Below, piece by piece: positions 27,053 through 34,548 of a DNA stretch of 64,000 nt. Position numbers and translations under genes: made by a program. How positions within the stretch are numbered: the first letter of the stretch is position 1; each line of letters begins with the position of its first letter. The notes under the pieces are model-generated. The model had not been told where the DNA came from, made no database searches, and saw nothing but the letters and a program-made list of their open reading frames with translations. Source of the stretch: an uncultured Prevotellaceae bacterium (GTDB lineage: Bacteria; Bacteroidota; Bacteroidia; Bacteroidales; Muribaculaceae); contig ONJS01000007.1 in NCBI GenBank assembly GCA_900318205.1, positions 186,001 to 250,000 of the forward strand, given 5' to 3'.

Positions 27053-28567
27053 ATGAAACTCAAATATTTTATTTCGTTTTTTGCACTGGTCGCCCTGCTG
27101 TCGGCTTGCTCTGATGACGATGCGATGACTCTGCTCGATGAGATTCAGGTTTCATCTTCCTACGTGAGCATTGACGAGGCCGGTGGTTCCAATACGATTA
27201 CCTTGAAGGCCAAGGAAGCTTGGACCTTTGACGATGAGGAAATTCCCGCTTGGCTGACCATCAACCCGAAGAGCGGTGGTGCTGGCGAGACCAAGGTGAC
27301 CTTCAGCGCTGACGCTGCTCCTGACGGCCGCACCTCTGTACTCCACGTGAAGTGTGCTGACAAGAGCCAGACCATCAACGTTATCCAAGGTCTGTCGGTA
27401 GTTAAGCCTGCTACTTGTGCTGAGGTTATTGCCGGTCCCGAGAGCAAGACCTACCGTGTGACTGGTACCGTTAAGTCGATTGTTAACACCACCTATGGTA
27501 ACTGGTATCTTGAGGATGAGACCGGTGAGGTTTACATCTATGGTACGCTGGACGCTAAGGGTGGTACCAAGAACTTCCTGAGCTGGGGCATGGAGGTTGG
27601 TGACATTGTTACCGTCGAGGGTCCCAAGACCGTTTATAACGGTACTGTTGAGCTCGTTGACGTAACCGTCGTCAATATCGAGAAGTCGCTGGTTAAGGTC
27701 GAGGGTTATGACCCCGCCGATGCCACTATCCCCGTTGAGGGTGGTACGGTAGCCATCAACCTGTCCTGCAAGACCAACAACGGTGTCTCGGTTGAGATTC
27801 CCGAGGAGGCTGAGGACTGGCTGGGCATCGTGTCGGTTACTGGTGGCGCTGAGCCCGTGGTTACCTTCCGCGCTCCCGCCAACAATGGTGGCGACCGCAG
27901 TGCTACTGTAGTCTTCAAGACCACCGACAAGGGTAAGGAATATACCGCTCAGGCAACCATCTACCAGAAGGGTTCGATTGTTGCTTGCTCGATCCAGGAG
28001 TTCCTTGAGGCTCCCGTCGGCGATACCCAGTATCGCATCACCGGTGTGATCACCAAGGTGGCCAATGCATCCTATGGCAATGTTTACGTGCGTGACTGGT
28101 CGGGTGAGACCTACGTCTATGGCATCGGTGCCAAGGGTGACTTTGAGGCTGCTGGCCTGAAGGAAGGTGACGTCGTTACCCTCGTGGGCAAGCGTGGCGA
28201 GTACAAGGAGACTCCTCAAATGACCGGAGCTGTCCTTGAGGAGAGCATTCCCGTTACCCGCGTGACTATCGACGAGTTCCTTGACAAGGAAGACGATCCC
28301 AATACCTATTATATGCTGACTGGTATTATCACTGAGATTGCCAATCCGACCTACGGAAACCTTTATCTCGAGGATGAGACTAACAGCGTCTATGTCTATG
28401 GCTGCTATCCCGGTTGGGGTGCTACCGGTGACAACCGCAAGAACCTGCTGGAGAACTTTGGTATCGTTGTCGGTGACCAGTTGAGCGTAATCGGCGTGAA
28501 GAGCACCTATAAGGATACTCCTCAGCTGGCTAATGGTATCTACTTCTCTCACGAGAAGGCCCAGTAA
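27053..28567 (+). CDS. Surface lipoprotein with BACON and OB-fold domains
   Basis: A 504-residue lipoprotein (lipobox ALLSACSDDD). The domain order appears to be BACON (about 30-118), OB-fold (118-220; YRVTGTVKSIVNTTYGNWYL), BACON (220-308), OB-fold (308-398; YRITGVITKVANASYGNVYV) and OB-fold (400-500; YMLTGIITEIANPTYGNLYL). BACON domains are carbohydrate- or mucin-related beta modules of Bacteroidota. The three OB units resemble those in predicted nucleic-acid-binding surface proteins. It starts 23 bases after the TonB receptor and is probably its surface-exposed binding partner, in the place that SusD occupies in other loci. Binding to nucleic acids is inference only. Confidence 0.8.
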   Translation: MKLKYFISFFALVALLSACSDDDAMTLLDEIQVSSSYVSIDEAGGSNTITLKAKEAWTFDDEEIPAWLTINPKSGGAGETKVTFSADAAPDGRTSVLHVKCADKSQTINVIQGLSVVKPATCAEVIAGPESKTYRVTGTVKSIVNTTYGNWYLEDETGEVYIYGTLDAKGGTKNFLSWGMEVGDIVTVEGPKTVYNGTVELVDVTVVNIEKSLVKVEGYDPADATIPVEGGTVAINLSCKTNNGVSVEIPEEAEDWLGIVSVTGGAEPVVTFRAPANNGGDRSATVVFKTTDKGKEYTAQATIYQKGSIVACSIQEFLEAPVGDTQYRITGVITKVANASYGNVYVRDWSGETYVYGIGAKGDFEAAGLKEGDVVTLVGKRGEYKETPQMTGAVLEESIPVTRVTIDEFLDKEDDPNTYYMLTGIITEIANPTYGNLYLEDETNSVYVYGCYPGWGATGDNRKNLLENFGIVVGDQLSVIGVKSTYKDTPQLANGIYFSHEKAQ

Positions 28568-28633
28568 CTGTAAGAGACTACTATTCTGAGTCCAGTTACT
28601 AAGCGCGATTACATTTAAACTTGAATTTGCTAA

Positions 28634-28669
28634 GGGAGCGACCGTTTGCGGCCGCTCCCTATTTTTTTT
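28634..28669 (+). terminator. Intrinsic terminator after the receptor-lipoprotein operon
   Basis: GGGAGCG (28634-28640) pairs with CGCTCCC (28653-28659), followed by a run of T. A second hairpin, CCGAGGC-GGA-GCCTCGG, lies at 28680-28696. Confidence 0.88.
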
Positions 28670-28722
28670 GATTCTGTTTCCGAGGCGGAGCCTCGGACTA
28701 CGGGACAATGCTGGCCGAAGGC

Positions 28723-28753
28723 TTTGTTGGATGATTATTTTTGGTTACCTTTG
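28723..28753 (+). promoter_or_regulatory. Strong -33/-7 promoter of the phosphodiesterase gene
   Basis: TTTG at 28723-28726, 19 bases, TACCTTTG at 28746-28753. It is the same -7 box and spacing as for the TonB receptor upstream. Initiation would be near 28760. Confidence 0.85.
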
Positions 28754-28780
28754 CAACATGATAAACGATTAAACCTCTAG

Positions 28781-29983
28781 ATGATGAAAAGATTGTTTTT
28801 ACTGATGCTTCTGCTGCCGCTCCTGGCTGTTCAGTCATGGGCTGCTGGACGTGACAACTACACGGTGATTATTTCGCTCGATGGTCTGCGTTGGGACTAT
28901 CTGGACACCTATGACGTGCCGTTCATGAACCAGCTGGCGCGTGAGGGCGTCAAGGCGGTGATGCAGCCGTCGTTCCCAAGCAAGACGTTCCCCAACCACT
29001 ACACGCTGGCAACGGGCCTCACGCCCGACCACCACGGCATCATTGCCAATATCTTCTGGGACCGTGAGAAGGGCGTGGAGTACTCGCTGAGCAACAAGGA
29101 GACGCGTGCCGACAGCCACTACTACGGTGGCGACCCCGTGTGGCTCACGGCTAAACATCAAGGCGTGAAGACTGCCACGGTCTTCTGGGTGGGCAGTGAT
29201 GTCGCTGTCAAGGGCGAGTATCCCACCTACTGGCGCGATTACCAGACCGAGCAACTTGATTTTGAAAGCCGTGTTGATGAGATTATCCGTCTGCTCAGTC
29301 TGCCCGAGAAAGACCGTCCCCACCTGGTGATGGCCTACTTTGAGGAGCCTGATCGTAGCGGCCATGATTATGGCCCCATGCACCGCAATACACGCCTCGC
29401 CGTGGAGAACATGGACCTGCTGTTGAGCAAGCTGTGGGCTCGCATCCAGCTGTTGCCCTTCGCCGACAAGGTGAACTTTATCGTTACCGGTGACCATGGT
29501 ATGGCTAGCGTCGATCCCAAGCGCTTTGTGGACATCGACGACGTGCTGCCCAAGCGTTGGTATGAGCGTTTCTGCAACGATTATCCCACGCTGATTTATG
29601 CCAGTGCGCCGCAGTATATAGACTCCATCTGCGATGCCTTGCAGCGTGTGGACCACATCCGTGCGTGGAAACGTGCCGACATACCCGCCTATCTGGGTTA
29701 CGGCACCGATAAGAACATGGGTGATGTGGTGGTCTTGCCCGATGTGGGCTGGCTCTTTGCCGACAAGCCGTCCAAAAAGCAGCGCGGCAGTCACGGCTTT
29801 GACCACACGGCAGCCGACATGCAGGTGGGTTTCCGTGCCATCGGTCCCGATTTCAAGGTGGGCTATGTGAAGGCAGACCGTTTCCGCAACGTTTGCGTCT
29901 ATCCGCTGTTGTGCTACCTGCTGGGTGTGACCCCGTCGCCCAATGACGGCAGCCTTGAAGAAGTGCGCGACCTGCTCAAGTGA
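28781..29983 (+). CDS. Periplasmic nucleotide pyrophosphatase/phosphodiesterase (NPP family)
   Basis: A 400-residue exported member of the alkaline phosphatase superfamily. After a signal peptide (to about residue 22) come the two-zinc site and nucleophile: D34 in IISLDGLRWDY, T69 in FPSKTFPNHYTLATGL, D191 and H195 in EEPDRSGHDYGP, D238/H239 in TGDHGM and H338 in GSHGFDHT. The threonine nucleophile with PNHYTLATG is diagnostic for NPP enzymes, which split nucleotide phosphodiesters or pyrophosphates. It has its own promoter matching that of the TonB receptor operon upstream. It could supply nucleotides or phosphate from the ligand taken up there; this link is inference. Confidence 0.9.
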   Translation: MMKRLFLLMLLLPLLAVQSWAAGRDNYTVIISLDGLRWDYLDTYDVPFMNQLAREGVKAVMQPSFPSKTFPNHYTLATGLTPDHHGIIANIFWDREKGVEYSLSNKETRADSHYYGGDPVWLTAKHQGVKTATVFWVGSDVAVKGEYPTYWRDYQTEQLDFESRVDEIIRLLSLPEKDRPHLVMAYFEEPDRSGHDYGPMHRNTRLAVENMDLLLSKLWARIQLLPFADKVNFIVTGDHGMASVDPKRFVDIDDVLPKRWYERFCNDYPTLIYASAPQYIDSICDALQRVDHIRAWKRADIPAYLGYGTDKNMGDVVVLPDVGWLFADKPSKKQRGSHGFDHTAADMQVGFRAIGPDFKVGYVKADRFRNVCVYPLLCYLLGVTPSPNDGSLEEVRDLLK

Positions 29984-30049
29984 TTTCAAGCAGACCGCAC
30001 ACATAATTCATTATTCTATTAATAAGAGTTCTATAAAACTATACTCTTG

Positions 30050-30157
30050 AACTCAACTGGCTGGCCAGTTGAAGGCCAGTAGAAACTCGGAATTTTGCGT
30101 CTCCAGAGCAGCATTTTAGTTATGCCTAACGCTTGGAGACGCAAAATTTTGCGTCTC
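30050..30157. repeat. Palindromic repeat cluster between convergent genes
   Basis: A perfect 22-bp palindrome (arms GAGACGCAAAA and TTTTGCGTCTC) occupies 30136-30157. A third copy of the arm, AATTTTGCGTCTCCA, lies at 30091-30105 and can pair with TGGAGACGCAAAATT at 30134-30148 as a rival stem. AACTGG-CT-GGCCAGTT is at 30055-30070. The cluster lies between the convergent phosphodiesterase and FGE-like genes and may terminate transcription from both sides. Confidence 0.65.
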
Positions 30158-30220
30158 AACATGGCGTGAGTTGAACATCAATGCTTTATTGTTGTTCAAC
30201 TCGCGTTGATTTGGTAGGGA

Positions 30221-31186
30221 TTATAGCGCGATGCGCAGACCGAGGTCACGGCGTGCGGTCTCAGGCGAATAGTACTGGCGATAGCCGATGCGGCAGAACC
30301 TAACGTGTCCCTCCATGCATCCGCCGCGGCAGACGCGATCGGTGCCGGTCTCAGGTCCCGTGGGATCAACGCAGCTAGCGTTGCTGTACATGCCCCACCA
30401 GTCATAGCACCATTCCCACACATTGCCACTCATGTCGTAAATGCCCAGCTCGTTGGCTTTCTTGGTGCCGACAGGCTGTGTCCTGTCGTTGCTGTTCAGC
30501 TCGCACCAGGCAACTTCATCATAGTTGTTGCTGCCTGAATACTTGTAATGTTTGCTCTTGTTACCGCCACGGGCTGCAAATTCCCATTCGGCTTCGGTAG
30601 GCAGGCGGAATTGGCAACCTGTCAAGGTGTTCAAGTCGCTAATAAACCGCTGGCACTCAAACCACGACACATTCTCGACAGGGTTCTGCGGATTGATGAC
30701 TCCTAAGCTGGGGTTGTAGCCCATCACTGCTTCCCAGAGTTCTTGGGTGACCTGGGTCTGACCGATAGTGTAGGTCGAGAGGGTCACCTGGTGCACGGGA
30801 TACTCATCATAATTGGCTTCGCTGGCTTGCTCGGAGGTGGCACCCATCTTGAAGGTGCCTCCATCGACGATGACCATGGTGAACGGCACGCCATAGGCCA
30901 CATAGCGTTGGGACGTCTGATTGACATCCAGGACTTGGTCAATGAGCGTGGTGATGTCGTTAATCGTCATTTGGCCATCACCATTGATGTCGATCATCGC
31001 GTTAGCGGGACTGTCGGCGAGAACGGCGTCAATGATTTCAACCACATCGGTGATGCCGATACGGCCGTCACCATTCATGTCGCCAACCCTGCCCGAGAGG
31101 TTGTCGACAGTCGCAGAACTCGAGAAACACATCAAGCCCGCAACCATCAAGGCCAGGCTCCTGAAAAAGTTAAGTTTAGATTCCAT
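30221..31186 (-). CDS. Secreted FGE-sulfatase (SUMF1) domain protein with N-terminal dockerin-like pair
   Basis: The 321-residue product has a signal peptide (to about residue 25), then a dockerin-like calcium-loop pair (33-92: GDMNGDGRIGITDVVEII and DINGDGQMTINDITTLI), then an FGE-sulfatase domain (about 100-320). The latter shows FRLPTEAEWEFAARGG, DMSGNVWEWCYDWWG, a VCRGGCMEGHVRF block and a GLRIAL end. Genuine formylglycine-generating enzymes need a specific cysteine pair; many bacterial paralogues are C-type-lectin-fold proteins without that activity, and I cannot assign activity here. Placing the dockerin module at the N-terminus is unusual, since the other four such proteins in this window carry it at the C-terminus. 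Confidence 0.8.
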   Translation of the reverse strand: MESKLNFFRSLALMVAGLMCFSSSATVDNLSGRVGDMNGDGRIGITDVVEIIDAVLADSPANAMIDINGDGQMTINDITTLIDQVLDVNQTSQRYVAYGVPFTMVIVDGGTFKMGATSEQASEANYDEYPVHQVTLSTYTIGQTQVTQELWEAVMGYNPSLGVINPQNPVENVSWFECQRFISDLNTLTGCQFRLPTEAEWEFAARGGNKSKHYKYSGSNNYDEVAWCELNSNDRTQPVGTKKANELGIYDMSGNVWEWCYDWWGMYSNASCVDPTGPETGTDRVCRGGCMEGHVRFCRIGYRQYYSPETARRDLGLRIAL

Positions 31187-31249
31187 GATGAAAAGAATTT
31201 AAAACAGATTAATACGATACTCTAAAAGTTGATAGGACTTTATTCCTCA

Positions 31250-31257
31250 CAAAGTTA
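31250..31257 (-). promoter_or_regulatory. -7 promoter box for the FGE-like gene
   Basis: On the minus strand TAACTTTG, 64 bases upstream of the ATG; initiation near 31243. Confidence 0.5.
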
Positions 31258-31346
31258 CAATTAATTTGCAACATGCTGCATGGGCAGTCCGCCTTTTAAC
31301 AAAGATTAAAGGAATAGGGGGAAATGAGGAGTTGGGGTAGGGGTAC

Positions 31347-31449
31347 AAAAAAAGGGCAAGTGAGCTACAGCGCGCCGCTACAACCTCGTTACCCTTGCTC
31401 CGGTCAAGGCCTGGGGGATTGGGAGGGAGCTGGCCGTGTAGGACTTACC
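31347..31449 (-). ncRNA. ffs: Signal recognition particle RNA (4.5S-type)
   Basis: On the minus strand an RNA of about 96 bases begins GGGTAAGTCCTACA. Its 5' end pairs with the 3' end: GGGTAAGT (31449-31442) with ACTTGCCC (31361-31354, one G-T pair), then CTACA with TGTAG. The middle has the domain IV signature CCCCCAGG, an apical segment, then GGAGCAAGGGTAA: the asymmetric CAGG/AGCA internal loop that binds Ffh. A run of T ends it at 31353-31347, and a -7 box sits just upstream at 31463-31456. The size, closing stem and internal loop together support SRP RNA. The apical loop does not read as the usual GGAA tetraloop. Confidence 0.8.
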
Positions 31450-31455
31450 CGGCTG

Positions 31456-31463
31456 CAAAAGTA
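31456..31463 (-). promoter_or_regulatory. -7 promoter box for the SRP RNA
   Basis: TACTTTTG on the minus strand, with initiation expected at about 31449, exactly where the closing stem of the RNA begins. A weak -33 match (CTTG) lies about 20 bases upstream. Confidence 0.7.
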
Positions 31464-31542
31464 CTGCTTTTTCCTGAACTGACAAGGATTTTTCAGGAAA
31501 ATATTTTCTGCCAGATGCTAACGGTCTGTGGCAGTGGGAGTT

Positions 31543-31639
31543 CTAGATGCTCTAGAGAAACTAGATGTCCTAGAAAAACTAGAGATTCTAGATGAACTAG
31601 AGAAACTAGATGGTCTAGTAGAGAAACTAGATGGTCTAG
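31543..31639 (-). repeat. Nonanucleotide CTAG tract: eleven in-frame TAG codons after the AGCS symporter
   Basis: CTAG begins at 31543, 31552, 31561, 31570, 31579, 31588, 31597, 31606, 31615, 31627 and 31636. The spacing is exactly 9 except one step of 12. The copy at 31636 contains the symporter stop codon (TAG, 31638-31636), and since every step is a multiple of three all eleven TAGs are in frame with it. CTAG is normally a rare tetranucleotide in bacteria. Confidence 0.92.
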
Positions 31640-33009
31640 AGGGAATCCTTAGGGTCGGTGGGGGCGTGGTGGTCGAGGCGGTTGCCGTAGAGGTAATGCT
31701 TGGTCTCGCGGGCGATGACATTGCTCAGCAGGAGCAGGGCAACGAGGTTAGGGATCGCCATGAGGGCATTCATGCAGTCGGCGGCGTTCCACACGACGTC
31801 GAGGCTGATGATGCTGCCCACAAAGACCATGGCAACGAACAGGATGCGGTAAGCCAGCATCCAGCGCTTACCCTTGAGGTACTCGACGGCGCGCTCGCCA
31901 TAGTAGCACCAGCCGAGGATGGTGGTGAAGGCAAACGTCAGCAGGCCGAAGGTCAACAGGGGAGTGCCCACGTAGGGGATCTTGGAGAAGGCGGCCTTGG
32001 TGAGGGCGGCACCGTCGCTGGCGCTGATGTCGGGGTGGGCGAGGATGGAGCTGACAATCACCAGTCCCGTGAAGGCGCAGATGACGACCGTGTCCCAGAA
32101 GGTGCCCGTCGAGGAGACGAGGGCCTGGCGCACGGGGTTGCGCGTCTGGGCGGCAGCAGCGACGATGGGCGCGGAACCCAGACCGGACTCGTTGCTGAAC
32201 AGACCGCGGGCGATACCCATGCGGGCTGCAATGATGACCGTGGTGCCTATAAAGCCGCCGCCGGCAGCCTGAGGCGTGAATGCCGATTCACAGATGAGCT
32301 TGATAGCGGGCCATACGTACTGCCCGTTGGCAAAGAGGATGTAGATGCAGCCGATGACGTAGAAGAAGGCCATGAAAGGCACCAATGCGCCACAGACGCG
32401 GGCGATGCTCTTGATGCCGCCCAGCAAGACGAGCGCCGTCAGCAGGCAGACGCCGGCACCTGTCACCCAGGCGGGGATGCCGTAGGACTCGTTGGCGATG
32501 GTCGAGATAGCATTGGCCTGCACCGTGTTGCCGATGCCGAAGGATGCCAGTGCCGTGAACAGGGCGAACAAGATGGCGAGCCATTTCCAACCCAGACCAC
32601 GCTCCAGGGCGTACATGGGACCGCCCAGCATGCGGCCGTCATCGGCCTTGACGCGGTACTTGATGGCCAACAGGCCCTCGCTGTACTTGGTGGCGATGCC
32701 GAACACGCCCGAGAGCCAGCACCACAGCACAGCTCCGGGACCACCCAAGGCGACGGCTGTCGCCACACCGACGATGTTACCCGTGCCGATGGTTGCCGCC
32801 AGCGCGGTTGCCAGCGCACCGAACTGTGACACGTCACCAGTGGAGTCCTTGTCCTTGCTGATGGACAATTTGATGGCTGTCAATAGTTTGCGCTGCGGAA
32901 ATCCCAGGCGAATGGTCAGGAAAATGTGTGTACCCAGCAGTAATATGATCATCGGCCACCCCCAGAGGTAGTCGCTCATTGTCGTAAAGAATTGGTTCAA
33001 GGTTTCCAT
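31636..33009 (-). CDS. Alanine/glycine:cation symporter (AGCS family)
   Basis: A 457-residue inner-membrane sodium- or proton-coupled amino acid carrier. Family landmarks are GTGNIVGVATAVALGGPGAVLW near residue 75, FGIATKYSEGLLAIKYR near 100, the GGPMYALERGLG loop and SNESGLGSAPIVAAAAQT near 275, with about ten membrane helices. The ATG at 33009 is preferred over the TTG at 33024, because METLNQFF directly precedes the first helix and a -7 box lies just upstream at 33042-33049. The TAG stop is the first of eleven regularly spaced TAGs. The substrate, alanine or glycine, is inferred from the family. Confidence 0.9.
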   Translation of the reverse strand: METLNQFFTTMSDYLWGWPMIILLLGTHIFLTIRLGFPQRKLLTAIKLSISKDKDSTGDVSQFGALATALAATIGTGNIVGVATAVALGGPGAVLWCWLSGVFGIATKYSEGLLAIKYRVKADDGRMLGGPMYALERGLGWKWLAILFALFTALASFGIGNTVQANAISTIANESYGIPAWVTGAGVCLLTALVLLGGIKSIARVCGALVPFMAFFYVIGCIYILFANGQYVWPAIKLICESAFTPQAAGGGFIGTTVIIAARMGIARGLFSNESGLGSAPIVAAAAQTRNPVRQALVSSTGTFWDTVVICAFTGLVIVSSILAHPDISASDGAALTKAAFSKIPYVGTPLLTFGLLTFAFTTILGWCYYGERAVEYLKGKRWMLAYRILFVAMVFVGSIISLDVVWNAADCMNALMAIPNLVALLLLSNVIARETKHYLYGNRLDHHAPTDPKDSL

Positions 33010-33041
33010 CTTATTCAAGGTCAATGTTAAGGTTGAAAGTG

Positions 33042-33049
33042 CAAATATA
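33042..33049 (-). promoter_or_regulatory. -7 promoter box for the AGCS symporter
   Basis: TATATTTG on the minus strand; initiation near 33035, about 26 bases before the ATG at 33009. Confidence 0.55.
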
Positions 33050-33112
33050 GTGAAAATAGTTTTAAGTTGTAAGTTTTTGGTGATAAGATTTAGGTTTTTC
33101 GTTCATTTTGAT

Positions 33113-33120
33113 TATTTTTG
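33113..33120 (+). promoter_or_regulatory. -7 promoter box for the secreted protein at 33183
   Basis: TATTTTTG on the plus strand; initiation near 33127 means the open frame from 33108 cannot be translated from its first codon. This supports the start at 33183. Confidence 0.55.
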
Positions 33121-33182
33121 TGGCGAAAAGTAATAGAAAACCAAAAATTACCGATAATAACCAATTTAACCCACTTATCATT

Positions 33183-34415
33183 ATGAAGAAATTATCATTA
33201 CTTATCTTGAGTGTTGCCGTCGCCGTCAGCGCGATGGCAGGTGTGAATTCCAGGGGCAACGCCTACCGCCCGATGGACAAGATGAAGTCGGCCACAGCGC
33301 TGAACGCCCCGTCGCGTGTTGACATAATCACCGAGCAACCCGAGGGCACCGTGGTGAACTACCTGCGCACTGGTGAGTATCTGATGTCGAGCCTTTACGG
33401 CTATGACACCGACTATCAGACGGGTCGTGTGAAGATTGTCTATGCCGATGACGGCAAGACGGTTTACATCCAGGACATCCTGTGCTATGCCGAGGGTACC
33501 GGCGTGTGGGCTGTCGGCGAGTTGAGCGAGGACGGCCAGACGATTTCGGTTCCCCTGGGACAATATGTAGCCTACAACGAGGAATATGGCTATGGTGTGA
33601 TCCTGTCATGGGGAACGACCGATGTCATTGACCTGGGTGACGACTTCTACTGGCTTGATTTCATTGCCGATGACCGTGCTACCGAGGTGACTTATGCTGT
33701 GGATAACGAGAACGGCATCATCACCATGCTGGGCAGCGATGGCAGTCTGGAGAATCCCTTCCCCTACAACTGCGTGGCAACGGGTCTTGCCGGCCTGTGG
33801 AGCGACGACGGCAGTGTAGCCACAATCGAGTGGGGCTCGACCTGGACAATGGTGGCTGATGCTACTCCTGCTGTGCCTGCCAACCCCGAGGTGCTGGAGT
33901 TCTTTGACAGCGGTGACGAGACCGGTTATACCCGTCTGGACTTCAACATCAATCTGGTTGACGTTGACGGCAATCCGCTGGATCCCGACTGCTTGACCTA
34001 CAGCATCTTTACCGATGAGGACCAGTTGTTCACGTTCGACTACGCGACCTATGGAGCCAACAACGGTTTTGACACCGACATGACCGAGATCCCCTATGCC
34101 TACAGCGGTTATGACTTCTACCTGCGCCGCATCTACTTCTATCGCACCAACGAGGGTGACAATCCCATGTTCACTTGGCGCATCGGTATGCAGCTGAACT
34201 ACACCGTTGAGGGCGTGACCAACAAGAGTGACATCGTCTATCTCGAGGTTTATCCGCATCCCTCTGCAGTTAATGAGGTTAATGCTGGTAAGAGCGTTGC
34301 CGGCGTGCGCTACTTCAACATGGCAGGCCAGGAGATGGCACAGCCCAGCGGCCTGACCATCCAGGTAACCACCTACAGCGACGGCACCACCAGCGCAGCG
34401 AAGGTTCAATTTTGA
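33183..34415 (+). CDS. Secreted protein with YFNMAGQ-type C-terminal tail, function unknown
   Basis: The 410-residue protein has a signal peptide (MKKLSLLILSVAVAVSAMA). No known catalytic domain is recognised. The body is acidic and rich in aromatic residues and beta structure, with segments such as YLMSSLYGYDTDYQTGRVKI and GVILSWGTTDVIDLGDDFYW. The C-terminal 45 residues (KSVAGVRYFNMAGQEM to SDGTTSAAKVQF) match the tail of the frameshifted protein at 13431 and resemble type IX secretion sorting domains. The longer frame from 33108 is rejected because the signal peptide begins at 33183 and a -7 box lies at 33113. A perfect inverted repeat spans its stop codon. Confidence 0.8.
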   Translation: MKKLSLLILSVAVAVSAMAGVNSRGNAYRPMDKMKSATALNAPSRVDIITEQPEGTVVNYLRTGEYLMSSLYGYDTDYQTGRVKIVYADDGKTVYIQDILCYAEGTGVWAVGELSEDGQTISVPLGQYVAYNEEYGYGVILSWGTTDVIDLGDDFYWLDFIADDRATEVTYAVDNENGIITMLGSDGSLENPFPYNCVATGLAGLWSDDGSVATIEWGSTWTMVADATPAVPANPEVLEFFDSGDETGYTRLDFNINLVDVDGNPLDPDCLTYSIFTDEDQLFTFDYATYGANNGFDTDMTEIPYAYSGYDFYLRRIYFYRTNEGDNPMFTWRIGMQLNYTVEGVTNKSDIVYLEVYPHPSAVNEVNAGKSVAGVRYFNMAGQEMAQPSGLTIQVTTYSDGTTSAAKVQF

Positions 34416-34433
34416 AGCAGGCTTCAAAATTGA
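34406..34433. repeat. Perfect palindrome across a stop codon
   Basis: TCAATTTTGAAGC (34406-34418) and GCTTCAAAATTGA (34421-34433) are exact reverse complements around two bases; the TGA stop (34413-34415) is inside the left arm. As at mnmA, a heptanucleotide run (TTTAGAG twice, 34436-34449) follows. Confidence 0.78.
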
Positions 34434-34480
34434 GGTTTAGAGTTTAGAGAGGCGCCAAGCACGGACTCTTGGCCGATTCA

Positions 34481-34521
34481 CGACACGAGGCACAGCCATT
34501 TTGTGGCTGCGCCTCGTGTCG
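34481..34521. terminator. Long hairpin between convergent genes, probable bidirectional terminator
   Basis: CGACACGAGGC and CAGCCA pair with TGGCTG and GCCTCGTGTCG around TTTTG, with one mismatch: a 17-bp stem. There is no T run, but the position between two convergent genes suggests termination. Confidence 0.6.
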
Positions 34522-34548
34522 CTATAAGTTTGGAAATCGATGAGTTTG

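Noticed and set aside
30221-31186. Annotation as a true formylglycine-generating enzyme
   Set aside because: The domain matches the fold, but I could not place the active-site cysteine pair, and no sulfatase is nearby.
31543-31639. CRISPR-like short regular repeats
   Set aside because: The 9-base period is far too short for a CRISPR and no cas genes are present; the array is seeded by a stop codon.
31528-32829. 433-codon plus-strand frame opposite the AGCS symporter
   Set aside because: The symporter motifs are on the minus strand; the plus frame is a shadow extended by the CTAG tract, whose 9-base period cannot stop that frame.
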